Part shown: positions 48,078 to 58,439 of the stretch, piece after piece | Numbering within the stretch: the stretch's first letter is position 1 | How the letters are laid out: the number at the start of each line of letters is the position of its first letter | Assembly (NCBI GenBank): GCA_020621865.1 | Contig: JAHRYW010000009.1 | Location: 1-64,000, forward strand | Length of the DNA stretch: 64,000 bases | Reading direction: 5' to 3' | DNA from: Betaproteobacteria bacterium | Lineage (GTDB): Bacteria > Pseudomonadota > Gammaproteobacteria > Burkholderiales > Rhodocyclaceae | Position numbers and translations under genes: made by a program | The notes under the pieces: model-generated | Told to the model about the DNA's origin: nothing | Database searches by the model: none | Seen by the model: the letters and a program-made list of their open reading frames with translations, nothing else

Positions 48078-50132
48078 ATGGAAATGCAAAAACTCTACCT
48101 GCTCGTTCCGCTGGCGCCGTTGATCGGTGCCATGATCGCCGGCCTGTTCTGCCGTGTCCTTCCGCGTTGGGTGGCTCATACCGCCACCATCGCCGGTGTG
48201 GCCATCGCCTTTATCGCCTCGCTCATCATCTTCAAGGATGTCCAGGCTGGCCACACCTATAACGGGGCGGTCTATACCTGGCTGACCAGCGGCGAATACA
48301 AGTTCGAAGTCGGTTTCCTGATCGACACGCTGACTACCACGATGATGCTGGTCGTCACCTTCGTGTCCCTGATGGTTCATATCTACACCATCGGCTACAT
48401 GCAGGAAGATCCGGGTTACAACCGATTCTTCAGCTACATCTCGTTGTTTACCTTCTCCATGCTGATGCTGGTGATGAGCAACAACTTCATGCAGCTCTTC
48501 TTCGGCTGGGAAGCCGTGGGTCTGGTCTCCTACCTGCTGATCGGTTTCTGGTACACCCGTCCGACCGCCATCTTCGCCAACATGAAGGCCTTCCTGGTCA
48601 ACCGCGTTGGTGACTTCGGCTTCATCCTCGGCATTGGCCTGGTGTTGGCCCATACCGGTTCGCTCGATTACGCGACCGTTTTCGCCAAGGCGCCTAGCCT
48701 CGTCGATACGACGATCAACCTTTTTGCCGGTCGTGAATGGGCAACCGTTTCGCTGATGACCGCAACCTGTATCTGCCTGTTCATCGGCGCCATGGGTAAA
48801 TCGGCTCAGGTTCCGCTGCACGTCTGGCTGCCTGACTCGATGGAAGGCCCGACCCCGATCTCCGCGCTGATCCACGCTGCAACGATGGTTACGGCAGGTA
48901 TCTTCATGGTTTCCCGGATGTCGCCGCTGTTCGAACTGTCGACCACGGCACTGTCCTTCGTCATCGTGATCGGCGCCATCACCGCCTTGTTCATGGGCTT
49001 CCTCGGCATCATCCAGAACGACATCAAGCGTGTCGTCGCCTACTCGACGCTGTCGCAGCTCGGTTACATGACCGTTGCGCTGGGGGCTTCTGCTTACTCG
49101 GTCGCCATCTTCCACCTGATGACGCACGCCTTCTTCAAGGCGCTGCTGTTCCTCGGTGCCGGTTCGGTGATCATCGGTATGCACCACGATCAGGACATCC
49201 GCAACATGGGCGGCCTGCGTAAGTACATGCCGATTACCTGGATTACCTCCCTGATTGGTTCGCTGGCCCTGATTGGTACTCCTTTCCTGTCCGGTTTCTA
49301 TTCCAAGGACTCGATCATCGAGGCCGCTCAGGTGGCCTACCACGCCGGTCAGCCGGGCGCTGCCTTTGCCTACTACGCCGTATTGGCCGGTGTCTTCGTC
49401 ACCGCTTTCTACTCCTTCCGGATGTACTTCCTGGTCTTCCATGGTGAGGAACGCTTCGGCAAGGCTGACGATGCGCATCACCACGAGCATCATGGTGATC
49501 ACGACGACGAAGAAGCCACTCACGACCATCATCACGGTCTCGCGCCGGGTCAGAAGCCGCACGAAACCCCCTGGGTCGTCTGGTTGCCGCTGGTATTGCT
49601 GGCCATCCCGTCCCTGGCGATCGGTTTCTTCGCGATCGAGCCGATGCTCTATGGCGACTACTTCAAGGGCGTGATCTTTGTCGATCATCATGCTCACCCG
49701 GCCATGGAACATCTGGCTGAGGAATTCCATGGTGCCGTCGCGATGGGTATCCACTCGCTGACCACGCTGCCGTTCATCCTGGCACTGTCCGGTGTTGCGG
49801 TTTCCTGGTTCTTCTACATGAAGCGCCCGGATATCCCAGCTGCCATTCAGCGTCGCTTCTCGGCAATCAACACCCTGTTCGAGAACAAGTACTACTTCGA
49901 CAAGTTCAACGAGGCCGTTTTCGCCGGTGGTGCCCGTGTGCTCGGCAAGGCCCTGTGGCGTGGCGGCGATGTCGCCGTGATCGACGGCATTATCGTCAAT
50001 GGCTCGGCCAAGCTTGTTGGATGGATTGCCTCCGTGACCCGCCTGTTCCAGACCGGTTACGTTTATCACTACGCTTTCACCATGATCATCGGCGTCTTCG
50101 TGCTGATGACCCTGTGGATCAACCGCGCCTAG
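48078..50132 (+). CDS. nuoL: NADH-quinone oxidoreductase subunit L
   Basis: Largest antiporter-like subunit, 684 residues, about 16 helices, with the long lateral helix near the C-terminus. FFGWEAVGLVSYLLIGFW and the proton-path segments VPLHVWLPDSMEGPTPISAL and THAFFKALLFL are conserved. Between late helices (about residues 465-488) is a very His/Asp/Glu-rich loop (AHHHEHHGDHDDEEATHDHH). Confidence 0.97.
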   Translation: MEMQKLYLLVPLAPLIGAMIAGLFCRVLPRWVAHTATIAGVAIAFIASLIIFKDVQAGHTYNGAVYTWLTSGEYKFEVGFLIDTLTTTMMLVVTFVSLMVHIYTIGYMQEDPGYNRFFSYISLFTFSMLMLVMSNNFMQLFFGWEAVGLVSYLLIGFWYTRPTAIFANMKAFLVNRVGDFGFILGIGLVLAHTGSLDYATVFAKAPSLVDTTINLFAGREWATVSLMTATCICLFIGAMGKSAQVPLHVWLPDSMEGPTPISALIHAATMVTAGIFMVSRMSPLFELSTTALSFVIVIGAITALFMGFLGIIQNDIKRVVAYSTLSQLGYMTVALGASAYSVAIFHLMTHAFFKALLFLGAGSVIIGMHHDQDIRNMGGLRKYMPITWITSLIGSLALIGTPFLSGFYSKDSIIEAAQVAYHAGQPGAAFAYYAVLAGVFVTAFYSFRMYFLVFHGEERFGKADDAHHHEHHGDHDDEEATHDHHHGLAPGQKPHETPWVVWLPLVLLAIPSLAIGFFAIEPMLYGDYFKGVIFVDHHAHPAMEHLAEEFHGAVAMGIHSLTTLPFILALSGVAVSWFFYMKRPDIPAAIQRRFSAINTLFENKYYFDKFNEAVFAGGARVLGKALWRGGDVAVIDGIIVNGSAKLVGWIASVTRLFQTGYVYHYAFTMIIGVFVLMTLWINRA

Positions 50133-50165
50133 CCGTGAATAGTTCGCAGAAAAGCAAGGAATAAC

Positions 50166-51650
50166 ATGTCGACTTACCCGCTGCTATCTCTCGCAATCTG
50201 GATTCCGATCGTTGCCGGTCTGGTGGTCCTGACCACCGGTGGTGACCGGAATGCCCCGCTGGCCCGGATGCTCTCCCTGGTCGGCGCGGTTGCCGCCTTC
50301 CTGATCACGATTCCGCTGTGGACCGGTTTTGACGTCGCCAATGGCGGCATGCAGTTCGTCGAACTGAAGACCTGGATTCCGCGTTTCAACATCAACTACC
50401 ACCTGGGGGTGGACGGTATCTCGATGCTGTTCGTGATCCTCAACGCCTTCATCACGATCGTCGTCGTGGCAGCTGGTTGGGAAGTGATTCAGAACAAGGT
50501 TGCCCAGTACAACGCTGCCTTTCTGATCATGTCCGGTCTGATGAACGGCATCTTCACCTCGCTCGACGGTGTCCTGTTCTACGTCTTCTTCGAAGCCTCG
50601 CTGATCCCGCTGTACCTGATCATCGGCGTCTGGGGTGGTCCGAACCGGGTTTACGCAGCGTTCAAGTTCTTCCTCTACACGCTGTTCGGTTCGTTGCTCT
50701 TCCTGCTGGCGCTGATGTACCTGTTCATCCAGTCGGGTGGCAGCTTCTCGATCCTCGAATGGCACAAGCTGCCGATTCCGCTCGGTCCGCAGATCTGGTT
50801 GTTCCTCGCGTTCCTGATCGCCTTCGCCGTCAAGGTGCCGATGTGGCCGGTGCATACCTGGTTGCCGGATGCCCACGTCGAAGCGCCGACCGGTGGTTCC
50901 ATCGTGCTGGCCGCCATCGCGCTGAAGCTCGGTGCCTACGGTTTCCTGCGGTTCTCTCTGCCGATCGCCCCGGATGCCTCGCATGAGTTATCCTCGCTGG
51001 TCATCGCGCTGTCGCTGATCGCCGTCGTCTATATCGGTTTCGTTGCCCTGGTTCAGGCCGACATGAAGAAGCTGGTGGCCTATTCCTCGATTGCTCACAT
51101 GGGCTTCGTGACGCTGGGCTTCTTCATGTTTAGCGCCATGGGTGTCGAAGGTGCTCTGGTTCAGATGGTTTCTCACGGCTTCGTTTCCGGCGCCATGTTC
51201 TTCTGTATCGGCGTCATGTACGACCGCGTGCATAGCCGCCAGATCGCCGATTACGGCGGCGTGGTCAACAAGATGCCGAAGTTCGCTGCCCTGTTCATGC
51301 TGTTCACCATGGCCAATGCCGGTCTGCCTGCCACTTCCGGCTTCGTCGGCGAATTCATGGTCATCCTCGGTGCCGTCAAGTTCAACTTCTGGGTCGCCTT
51401 TGCCGCCGCCTCGTCGATGGTCATCGGCGCCGCCTACTCGCTGTGGATGTACAAGCGCGTCATATTCGGTGATGTGGCCAATCATCACGTCGAGGAACTG
51501 ACCGACATCAACAAGCGTGAATTCCTCATTCTCGCAGTGCTGGCCATCGCCACGCTGTGGATGGGTATTTATCCGCAGCCCTTCACCGAAGTCATGCACG
51601 CCTCGGTCAACGACCTGCTGCATCACGTTGCCATCAGCAAGATTCAATAA
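50166..51650 (+). CDS. nuoM: NADH-quinone oxidoreductase subunit M
   Basis: Antiporter-like proton-pumping subunit, 494 residues. FFEASLIPLYLIIGVWGG, KVPMWPVHTWLPDAHVEAPT and SHGFVSGAMFF carry the conserved charged residues of the proton path. Preceded by a 33-base gap with AAGGAA as ribosome binding site. Confidence 0.97.
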   Translation: MSTYPLLSLAIWIPIVAGLVVLTTGGDRNAPLARMLSLVGAVAAFLITIPLWTGFDVANGGMQFVELKTWIPRFNINYHLGVDGISMLFVILNAFITIVVVAAGWEVIQNKVAQYNAAFLIMSGLMNGIFTSLDGVLFYVFFEASLIPLYLIIGVWGGPNRVYAAFKFFLYTLFGSLLFLLALMYLFIQSGGSFSILEWHKLPIPLGPQIWLFLAFLIAFAVKVPMWPVHTWLPDAHVEAPTGGSIVLAAIALKLGAYGFLRFSLPIAPDASHELSSLVIALSLIAVVYIGFVALVQADMKKLVAYSSIAHMGFVTLGFFMFSAMGVEGALVQMVSHGFVSGAMFFCIGVMYDRVHSRQIADYGGVVNKMPKFAALFMLFTMANAGLPATSGFVGEFMVILGAVKFNFWVAFAAASSMVIGAAYSLWMYKRVIFGDVANHHVEELTDINKREFLILAVLAIATLWMGIYPQPFTEVMHASVNDLLHHVAISKIQ

Positions 51651-51662
51651 ACGGTAGCCGAC

Positions 51663-53141
51663 ATGTTCGACAATTTCGTTGTCCCCAATCTTCTGCCCGC
51701 TGCGCCGGAAATCTTCCTGGCCGCGATGGCCCTGGCCATCCTGATGATCGATCTGCTGGTCAAGGACAGCCGGCGCACTGTGACGTTCGCGCTGACCCAG
51801 TTGGCCCTGATCGGTTGTGCCGCGATCCAGTTCGCAACTAGCACCGGCGAAATCACCTACACCTTCAGCAACATGTTCGTCGACGACCTGATGTCCGACC
51901 TGCTGAAGCTGTTCCTGTACATGACCGTGATCATCGTGATGTTCTACTCGCGCGGCTACGTCATCGACCGCGACACGATGAACAAGGGTGAGTACTACGT
52001 GCTGGCCTTGTTTGCGACGCTCGGCATGATGGTCATGATCTCGGCCAATCACTTCCTGACCATCTACATCGGTCTCGAACTGCTCTCCCTGTCGCTCTAC
52101 GCGATGGTGGCGATGAACCGCGACTCCGTGGTGTCCACCGAAGCGGCGATGAAGTACTTTGTCCTCGGCGCGCTGGCCTCCGGTCTGCTGCTCTACGGCA
52201 TGTCGATGATCTACGGTGCCACCGGCACGCTGGAAATCACCGGTATTGCCGAGCGCCTGAACAGCGGCGGCGTCAACAAGTCGGTTCTGGTCTTCGGCCT
52301 GGTCTTCCTGGTCGCCGGCCTGGCCTTCAAGCTCGGTGTCGTGCCCTTTCACATGTGGATTCCCGACGTCTATCAGGGCGCACCGACCTCGGTCACCCTG
52401 CTCATCGGTTCGGCTCCCAAGCTGGCTGCCTTCGCCATCGTCATGCGCCTGCTGGTCAGTGGCCTGCTGCCGCTGGCGCCGGACTGGCAGAACATGCTGA
52501 TCATCCTGTCCGTGCTGTCGATGGCCATCGGTAACCTGGCCGCCATCGCCCAGACCAACCTCAAGCGCATGCTGGCCTACTCCACCATCTCGCACATGGG
52601 CTTCATGCTGCTCGGCATCGTTACCGGCGTGGTCGGCGGTGACGCTCGTTACGCCCTGAACGCCTACAGCTCTGCAATGTTCTACGTGATCTCCTACGTG
52701 CTGATGAGCGCCGGCACCTTCGGCATGATCCTGCTGATGGCCCGCGCTGGTTTCGAAGCCGAGGAGATCGACGACTACAAGGGCCTGAACAAGCGCAGCC
52801 CGTGGTTTGCCGGCATCATGCTGATGTTGATGTTCTCGATGGCTGGCGTGCCGTTCTTCATCGGCTTCTTCGCCAAGTTCTCGGTGTTGCAGGCGGTCGT
52901 TGCTGCCGGCTACATGTGGCTGGCCATCGTCGCCGTCCTGTTCTCGCTGATCGGTGCCTTCTACTACCTGCGCGTCGTCAAGGTCATGTACTTCGATACG
53001 CCGGCCGATGATAGCCCGCTCACCGCGCCGCTCGACATGCGCATCCTGATCTCGGCCAACGGCCTGGCGGTTGCCTTCCTCGGCATATTCCCGCAAGTCA
53101 TCATGTCGCTCTGCGCCTACGCTCTGTTGCGTTCGCTCTGA
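51663..53141 (+). CDS. nuoN: NADH-quinone oxidoreductase subunit N
   Basis: Third antiporter-like subunit, 492 residues. Conserved [34 protein letters not shown] and [15 protein letters not shown]. Last nuo gene, closed by a terminator. Confidence 0.97.
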   Translation: MFDNFVVPNLLPAAPEIFLAAMALAILMIDLLVKDSRRTVTFALTQLALIGCAAIQFATSTGEITYTFSNMFVDDLMSDLLKLFLYMTVIIVMFYSRGYVIDRDTMNKGEYYVLALFATLGMMVMISANHFLTIYIGLELLSLSLYAMVAMNRDSVVSTEAAMKYFVLGALASGLLLYGMSMIYGATGTLEITGIAERLNSGGVNKSVLVFGLVFLVAGLAFKLGVVPFHMWIPDVYQGAPTSVTLLIGSAPKLAAFAIVMRLLVSGLLPLAPDWQNMLIILSVLSMAIGNLAAIAQTNLKRMLAYSTISHMGFMLLGIVTGVVGGDARYALNAYSSAMFYVISYVLMSAGTFGMILLMARAGFEAEEIDDYKGLNKRSPWFAGIMLMLMFSMAGVPFFIGFFAKFSVLQAVVAAGYMWLAIVAVLFSLIGAFYYLRVVKVMYFDTPADDSPLTAPLDMRILISANGLAVAFLGIFPQVIMSLCAYALLRSL

Positions 53142-53164
53142 TGCCGGCCTGAATCCGTTGAACA

Positions 53165-53190
53165 AAACGCCCCGCCAGTCGGGGCGTTTC
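53165..53190 (+). terminator. Rho-independent terminator of the nuo operon
   Basis: Ten-base stem AAACGCCCCG (53165-53174) / CGGGGCGTTT (53180-53189) with a five-base loop, 23 bases after the nuoN stop. The trailing T-run is short. Confidence 0.82.
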
Positions 53191-53207
53191 ACTTTGTGGA
53201 GTCCGCC

Positions 53208-53750
53208 ATGTCGCACGACAGCCATCTGATCGAATCCGAAGTTTCCAGCGAATCCGTTTTCCAGGGCGCGCTGCTCAATGTCCGCAAGGATCGCGTGCAG
53301 TTGCCCAACGGCAAGGAGTCGGTCCGCGAGTACATCGTTCATCCGGGCGCCGTTGTCATCCTGGCCTTCCTGCCCAACGGCAACCTGCTGTTCGAGCGCC
53401 AGTTCCGCTATCCGCTGCGCCGCGTCTTCCTCGAACTGCCGGCCGGAAAGATCGACCACGGCGAGGCGATCATCGAGACGGCCAAGCGCGAACTGCTGGA
53501 AGAAACCGGCTATACCGCCAGCGAATGGGAATATCTCGGCGTGATGCATCCGTGCATCGGCTATTCCGACGAACGGATCGAAATCTTTGCAGCTCGTGGG
53601 CTGCATAAGGCCAGCGAGCAACATCTCGACCACAACGAGTTCCTGGAAGTCGTTGAACTGTCGCCGGCCGAAGCGAAGCAGGCGGTCTGGGACGGCCGCA
53701 TCACCGACGCCAAGACGATCACGTCGCTGTTCTGGCTCGATAAGCCCTGA
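53208..53750 (+). CDS. Nudix hydrolase, ADP-ribose pyrophosphatase type
   Basis: 180-residue Nudix enzyme, most like NudF/ADP-ribose diphosphatases. Full Nudix box G-x5-E-x7-REL-x-EE-x-G within ELPAGKIDHGEA and AKRELLEETGY. The family-typical GYSDERIEIFAARGL follows. It would hydrolyse ADP-ribose to AMP and ribose-5-phosphate. Start at 53208 is placed by GGAG six bases upstream; an in-frame ATG 12 bases earlier lacks this spacing. Confidence 0.9.
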   Translation: MSHDSHLIESEVSSESVFQGALLNVRKDRVQLPNGKESVREYIVHPGAVVILAFLPNGNLLFERQFRYPLRRVFLELPAGKIDHGEAIIETAKRELLEETGYTASEWEYLGVMHPCIGYSDERIEIFAARGLHKASEQHLDHNEFLEVVELSPAEAKQAVWDGRITDAKTITSLFWLDKP

Positions 53751-53765
53751 GGCGGATTTTGGCCA

Positions 53766-53799
53766 AATGCTACGGTAAGCCGGAAAAAATGGCCAAAAT
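53766..53799 (+). repeat. GCTACGGTC element, variant copy between Nudix and response-regulator genes
   Basis: AAT, core variant GCTACGGTA (53769-53777), AGCCGG, six A, TGGCC, AAAAT, then CGAAAA. One core base differs from the others, but the tail is nearly identical to the 7987 copy. Confidence 0.75.
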
Positions 53800-53802
53800 C
53801 GA

Positions 53803-53857
53803 AAATGGGCTGAGCCGCGGATAAGCGCCGTGTCCTTTAGACATCGGCCCTCAGCCC
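53803..53857 (-). terminator. possible terminator of the response-regulator gene
   Basis: Minus strand: GGGCTGAG (53850-53857) pairs with CTCAGCCC (53807-53814) across a long 35-base loop, then ATTTTCGATTTT. The T-rich tract is the tail of the neighbouring dispersed element. Confidence 0.45.
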
Positions 53858-53881
53858 GGCGGGCTTGCCAGTGCGCTTGCC

Positions 53882-54613
53882 TTACAACGCCCCGGCCGGC
53901 GCGGCGCCCCAGCTCACCGTCGCCAGGAAGAGATAGCCGGCACCATAGACGGTCTTGATGAAGGCCGGGCTTTCGCTATCCGGTTCGAGTTTCCGGCGCA
54001 GCCGTGAGATGCGGACATCGATGCTGCGATCGGTCGGCGACAGGTCACGGGTGCCCATCAGCTGTTCGCGTTGCAGGATACGGTTCGGATTGCTGACAAA
54101 CACTTTCAGCAATTCGGATTCCGAGGTGCTGAGCACCTGTTCGGCGCCGGCGGGGGAGGTCAGCGTGTTGTTGCCCAGATTGAACTGCCATCCGGCGAAT
54201 TCGGCGATCCGGTTGGGCGTGTTGCTGGCCGCACTCTCGCGGCGACGCAGGATGCTGCGCACCCGGGCGACCAGTTCGCGCGGCTCGAAGGGTTTCAGCA
54301 CGTAATCGTCGGCACCGAGCTCCAGGCCCATCACGCGGTCGCTGACATGGGCGCGGCCGGTCAGGATCAGGATGCCGCAGGCCGTCTGGGCGCGTACGCG
54401 CTGCATCGCCTCGATGCCGTCCATGTCGGGCAGGCCGAGGTCGATGATGCACAGGTCGGGCGCCAGGCTGCGCAGGCGGCGCAGCAGGTCGCCGCCGCTG
54501 CGGCACCAGTGGGTGCGAAAGCCGAAATCGGCCAGCATCTGCTCGATGATCTTGGCGATGTCCGGATCGTCCTCGACGATGGCGATCAGCTTGGCGGGTT
54601 CGTTGTCTTTCAT
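53882..54613 (-). CDS. OmpR-family response regulator
   Basis: DNA-binding response regulator of 243 residues. Receiver about 8-120 with acidic pair EDD, phospho-Asp near 58 (CIIDLGLPDMDG), TGRA and the lysine in VLKPFEP. Winged helix about 145-232 with RSIDVRISRLRRKLE and KTVYGAGYLF. The start overlaps the kinase stop by four bases, so the two form one transcript. Target and signal are unknown. Confidence 0.93.
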   Translation of the reverse strand: MKDNEPAKLIAIVEDDPDIAKIIEQMLADFGFRTHWCRSGGDLLRRLRSLAPDLCIIDLGLPDMDGIEAMQRVRAQTACGILILTGRAHVSDRVMGLELGADDYVLKPFEPRELVARVRSILRRRESAASNTPNRIAEFAGWQFNLGNNTLTSPAGAEQVLSTSESELLKVFVSNPNRILQREQLMGTRDLSPTDRSIDVRISRLRRKLEPDSESPAFIKTVYGAGYLFLATVSWGAAPAGAL

Positions 54614-56631
54614 GGGTTTTCCCGGTTTGCCCGGAGCAGCGCGCGGGCCAGGTCCTGGCGGTCGAAGGGCTTGGCCAGCACCGGCAGGTCGCCGGCACCG
54701 GCGGGTTCCGCCTCGTCGGCATAGCCGCTCATCAGGACGATGCGTATCTGTGGATGGTGTTGTTGCACCAGCTCGGCGAGTTGGCGGCCGTTGATGCCGC
54801 CGGGCATGATGATGTCGCTGACGACGATGGCGATATCGGCGATCTGCTCGATCATCTCGAACGCCTGGTTGCCGTTTTCGGCCTCGATGACCGGATAGCC
54901 GAGATCGATCAGCTGCTGGCGGACGACGCGGCGCACGTCCGGGTTGTCCTCGACCAGTAGGACCAGTTCGCCACCGTGCGCCAGGGCGGGTTCGTTGCCG
55001 GCTTGATCCTCGTCGGCCCGAGCGGCCACCGATGGCAGGACCAGCAGCACCGTGGTGCCGCTTCCGGGCTGGCTCTGGATCGAAATGCCGCCGCCCGACT
55101 GCTGGGCGAAGCCATGCGCCATGGCCAGCCCGAGGCCGCTGCCCAGGCCGAAGCGCTTGGTCGTGAAGAAGGGCTCGCAGGCGCGGGCCAGCGTCGCCGC
55201 ATCCATGCCGCAGCCGTTGTCGGCGATCTCGATCAGCACGTAGCGGCCCGGCGTGACGTCGAAATCCGCCGCTTCGCTGCCTAGGTCGATGGCCCGCGCG
55301 GCGATGTGCAACTGGCCGCCGTCGGGCATCGCATCGCGGGCGTTCAGCGCGAAGTTGAGCAGGGCGCTTTCCAGTTGCCCAGGGTCGACCAGCGCACGCA
55401 CCGAGGCAGCCGCCAGATCGGTCGACACGGCGATGGTTTCGGGCAGCGAGCGGCGCACCAGCTTGGCCAAGTTGCCGATCAGCCGGCCGATATCGACCGC
55501 CTGCGGTTCCAGTGTTTGGTGCCGCGAGAAGGTCAGCAGGCGCTTGATCAGCTGGACGCCGCGGCGGGCCGATTGCAGCGCCGGTTCGACGAACTCGTTG
55601 ACCTCGGCATCGTCCGGCCGGTGGTCCTGCAGGGCGGCCAGGTTGCCGATGATGACGGTGAGCAGGTTGTTGAAATCGTGGGCCAGGCCGCCGGTCAGCT
55701 GGCCGATGGCTTCCATCTTCTGGGCCTGGACAAGGGCGGCCTGCATCCGCTTCTGCTCGGTGATCTCGTGCGAGAAGACGAAAAAGCCCAGCGTCTCGCC
55801 GGCCGGCGTGGTTTCCGGGACCAGCGTGCTGCGCGCGAAGACCTCCTTGCCGTCGCGCAGCATGTGGTACTCGTAGCTCATCTGCTGGCCGGACAAGGCC
55901 TTGCGCACCGAGTCGCGGACCTGGCCATAGACGTGGTCGCCGATCACCTCGGGCACGGCGCGGCCGGTCACCGAGCCTTCCGGATGGCCGTACCAGTCGG
56001 AATAGCCCTTGTTGGCGTATTGATAGACCTCGTTCTTGTCGACGTAGCCGATCAGGATCGGGATGGTGTCGTTGATCAGGCGCAGGCGTCCTTCACTACG
56101 GCCGAGCGCGGCGGCGATCCGCTCGTTTTCGCTATTGGCGCGGCGCAGGTTGGCGTTGGCGTTTTCCAGTTGTGCCGTGCGGCGGCGGACGCGTTCTTCG
56201 AGATCGTTGTTCTGGTGCTCGGTCAGGTGTTCGATGTAGCGCTGCTCGGTCACGTCGCTGTACAGCGTCACGAAGCCCTTGGGCGGCATCGGTTCGTGGC
56301 GCATCAGGATGACCCGGCCGTCGGGGCGCCGGTATTCGAAGACATTGGCCGTCGGCTGGGTCAGCAGCCGGACCCGCTCGGCGATCTGCGTCTCGATGTC
56401 GCCCGGGCCGTATTCGCCGCGCTGGGCGTTGAAGCGGATGAAGGATTCCAGCGTCGCCCCGGCCGCGGCCAGATGATCGGGGAAGTCGAACAGTTCAAGG
56501 AAAGGGCGGTTCCAGGCGACCAGGCGCAAGTCGGCGTCGAAGACGGTGACGCCCTGGTCCAGCATGTCCAGGCCGGCCTGCAGCATTTCCTGGCGCAGGA
56601 GAGGAGGGGGCAGGGGGATTTCGGTGGACAT
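54610..56631 (-). CDS. hybrid histidine kinase (PAS-PAS-HisKA-HATPase-REC)
   Basis: 673-residue soluble sensor kinase: PAS about 14-130 (MLDQGVTVFDADLRLVAWN), a coiled coil about 135-175, a second PAS about 180-295, HisKA with GGLAHDFNNLLTVI, HATPase (NFALNARDAM, DNGCGM, GLGSGLGLAMAHG) and a C-terminal receiver (LLVEDNPDVRR, IVVSDIIMPGG, AKPFDR). HDFNN kinases of this type often have regulatory receivers. Cotranscribed with the response regulator downstream. Its start lies 39 bases from a perfect palindrome shared with the divergent acyl-CoA ligase gene. Confidence 0.92.
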   Translation of the reverse strand: MSTEIPLPPPLLRQEMLQAGLDMLDQGVTVFDADLRLVAWNRPFLELFDFPDHLAAAGATLESFIRFNAQRGEYGPGDIETQIAERVRLLTQPTANVFEYRRPDGRVILMRHEPMPPKGFVTLYSDVTEQRYIEHLTEHQNNDLEERVRRRTAQLENANANLRRANSENERIAAALGRSEGRLRLINDTIPILIGYVDKNEVYQYANKGYSDWYGHPEGSVTGRAVPEVIGDHVYGQVRDSVRKALSGQQMSYEYHMLRDGKEVFARSTLVPETTPAGETLGFFVFSHEITEQKRMQAALVQAQKMEAIGQLTGGLAHDFNNLLTVIIGNLAALQDHRPDDAEVNEFVEPALQSARRGVQLIKRLLTFSRHQTLEPQAVDIGRLIGNLAKLVRRSLPETIAVSTDLAAASVRALVDPGQLESALLNFALNARDAMPDGGQLHIAARAIDLGSEAADFDVTPGRYVLIEIADNGCGMDAATLARACEPFFTTKRFGLGSGLGLAMAHGFAQQSGGGISIQSQPGSGTTVLLVLPSVAARADEDQAGNEPALAHGGELVLLVEDNPDVRRVVRQQLIDLGYPVIEAENGNQAFEMIEQIADIAIVVSDIIMPGGINGRQLAELVQQHHPQIRIVLMSGYADEAEPAGAGDLPVLAKPFDRQDLARALLRANRENP

Positions 56632-56669
56632 CCGGCGATTCTAGAGCACGCGGCGAGCGGCGACTTTCC

Positions 56670-56690
56670 AATGTAACGATTCGTTACATT
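56670..56690. promoter_or_regulatory. perfect 10-bp inverted repeat, probable operator
   Basis: AATGTAACGA, one central T, TCGTTACATT. It sits in the 159-base divergent region between the two-component operon and the fatty-acid activation gene. Size and symmetry suit a dimeric repressor, for example of the TetR family; no such regulator is encoded in the window. Confidence 0.65.
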
Positions 56691-56790
56691 CTGCCAATAG
56701 TTGCGCAAGAGTGTTTTGTCATTCTCACGCTCACTAAAAAAGCATTAGCAAACAGAACAGCGCCTTCGACAGAATCGTGAGGAGACATTT

Positions 56791-58431
56791 GTGGCAGCAA
56801 ACCCGTATTCCATCGGGCTGGACCAAAATCCGGCCAATTACGTTCCGCTTTCCCCGCTGAGCTTTCTTGAGCGCTCGGCCTTCGTCTATCCGAAGCGCAT
56901 CTCGGTCATCCAGGGTAGCCGTCAATACACCTGGAAAGAATCCTACGACCGCTGCCGCCAGCTGGCCTCGGCGCTGAAAGGACGCGGTATCGGCAAGGGT
57001 GACACGGTCGCCGCCATGCTGCCCAACAGCGCCCCGATGTTCGAGTGCCACTTCGGCGTGCCGATGACCGGCGCCGTGGTCAATACCCTGAACACCCGCC
57101 TCGACGCCGAAGCCATCGCCTTCATGCTGACCCACGGCGAAGCCAAGGTGCTGATCACCGACCCTGAATTCTCGGCCACCATCAAGGCCGCACTCGCCTT
57201 GCTCGAAGGGCCGAAGCCGATCGTCATCGATACCCTCGACCCCGACTTCACCGGCGGCGAAGCGCTCGGCGAAAAGGATTACGAAGCCTTCCTCAACGAA
57301 GGCGATCCCGATTTCGACTGGCAACTGCCGGAAAACGAGTGGGATGCCATCGCCCTGAACTACACCTCGGGCACCACCGGCAACCCCAAGGGTGTCGTCT
57401 ATCACCACCGCGGCGCCTACCTGAACTCGGCCTCCAACATCATTTCCTGGGGCATGCCCCCGCATGCCGTCTATCTCTGGACGCTGCCGATGTTCCACTG
57501 CAACGGCTGGTGCTTCCCCTGGACGCTGGCTGCCAATGCCGGCACCAGCGTCTGCCTGCGCAAGGTCGACCCGGCGATCATCTTCGGCCTGATCAAGGAG
57601 CACAAGGTCAGCCACATGTGCGGCGCGCCGATTGTCTACGGCATGCTGATCAACGCCCCGGCCGAACTGAAGCAGGGCATCGAACACCCGGTCAACGGCC
57701 TGATCGCCGGCGCTGCACCACCGGCCGCGATCATCGAAGGCGCCGAGCAGATGGGCTTCAACATCACCCACGTCTATGGCCTGACCGAAACCTACGGCCC
57801 GGCCTCGGTCTGTGCCAAGCACCCGGAATGGGACAAGCTGCCGATCGACCTGCGTGCCGCCCGCAACGGCCGCCAGGGCGTGCGCTACCACCTGCAGGAA
57901 GCGATCACCGTCCTCGACCCGGTCAGCCTGGAGCCGGTACCCTGGGACGGCGAGACGATGGGCGAGATCATGTTCCGCGGCAACATCGTCATGAAGGGCT
58001 ACCTGAAGAACCCCAAGGCGACCGAGGAAGCCTTCGCCGGCGGCTGGTTCCACACCGGCGACCTGGCGGTCGTGCATAGCGACGGCTACGTCAAGATCAG
58101 GGACCGCTCCAAGGACATCATCATCTCCGGCGGCGAGAACATCTCCTCGCTGGAAGTCGAGGACGTGCTCTACCGCCACCCGGCGGTCATCGCCGCCGCC
58201 GTCGTCGCCAAGCCCGACGAGAAGTGGGGCGAGGTACCGGCCGCCTTCGTCGAACTGAAGGACGGTGCGCAGACCAGCGAAGCCGAGATCATCGAGCACT
58301 GCCGCGGCCACCTGGCCCGCTTCAAGGTGCCCAAGCAGGTCGTCTTCGGCACGCTGCCCAAGACCTCGACCGGCAAGATCCAGAAATACGTCCTGCGCCA
58401 GCACGCCAATTCGGCGCTCGCCATCGAGTAA
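56791..58431 (+). CDS. acyl-CoA synthetase (fatty acid-CoA ligase, AMP-forming)
   Basis: 546-residue adenylate-forming ligase that activates a carboxylic acid as its CoA thioester. P-loop [22 protein letters not shown], the hinge [29 protein letters not shown] split over the usual A7-A8 motifs, and the catalytic lysine in [11 protein letters not shown]. Closest in look to medium/long-chain AlkK-type enzymes; exact chain length unknown. GTG start with GAGGAG upstream. First gene of a fatty-acid oxidation and electron-transfer cluster, with a terminator-like hairpin after it. Confidence 0.88.
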   Translation: MAANPYSIGLDQNPANYVPLSPLSFLERSAFVYPKRISVIQGSRQYTWKESYDRCRQLASALKGRGIGKGDTVAAMLPNSAPMFECHFGVPMTGAVVNTLNTRLDAEAIAFMLTHGEAKVLITDPEFSATIKAALALLEGPKPIVIDTLDPDFTGGEALGEKDYEAFLNEGDPDFDWQLPENEWDAIALNYTSGTTGNPKGVVYHHRGAYLNSASNIISWGMPPHAVYLWTLPMFHCNGWCFPWTLAANAGTSVCLRKVDPAIIFGLIKEHKVSHMCGAPIVYGMLINAPAELKQGIEHPVNGLIAGAAPPAAIIEGAEQMGFNITHVYGLTETYGPASVCAKHPEWDKLPIDLRAARNGRQGVRYHLQEAITVLDPVSLEPVPWDGETMGEIMFRGNIVMKGYLKNPKATEEAFAGGWFHTGDLAVVHSDGYVKIRDRSKDIIISGGENISSLEVEDVLYRHPAVIAAAVVAKPDEKWGEVPAAFVELKDGAQTSEAEIIEHCRGHLARFKVPKQVVFGTLPKTSTGKIQKYVLRQHANSALAIE

Positions 58432-58439
58432 TCCGCTTG

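Noticed and set aside
48072-50069. 665-codon minus-strand frame opposite nuoL
   Set aside because: Low-complexity His/Asp/Gln/Arg antisense translation of a membrane protein gene.
50988-53633. 881-codon minus-strand open frame opposite nuoM/nuoN and the Nudix gene
   Set aside because: His/Gln/Asp/Arg-rich antisense frame over three certain genes; no ribosome binding site or family motif.
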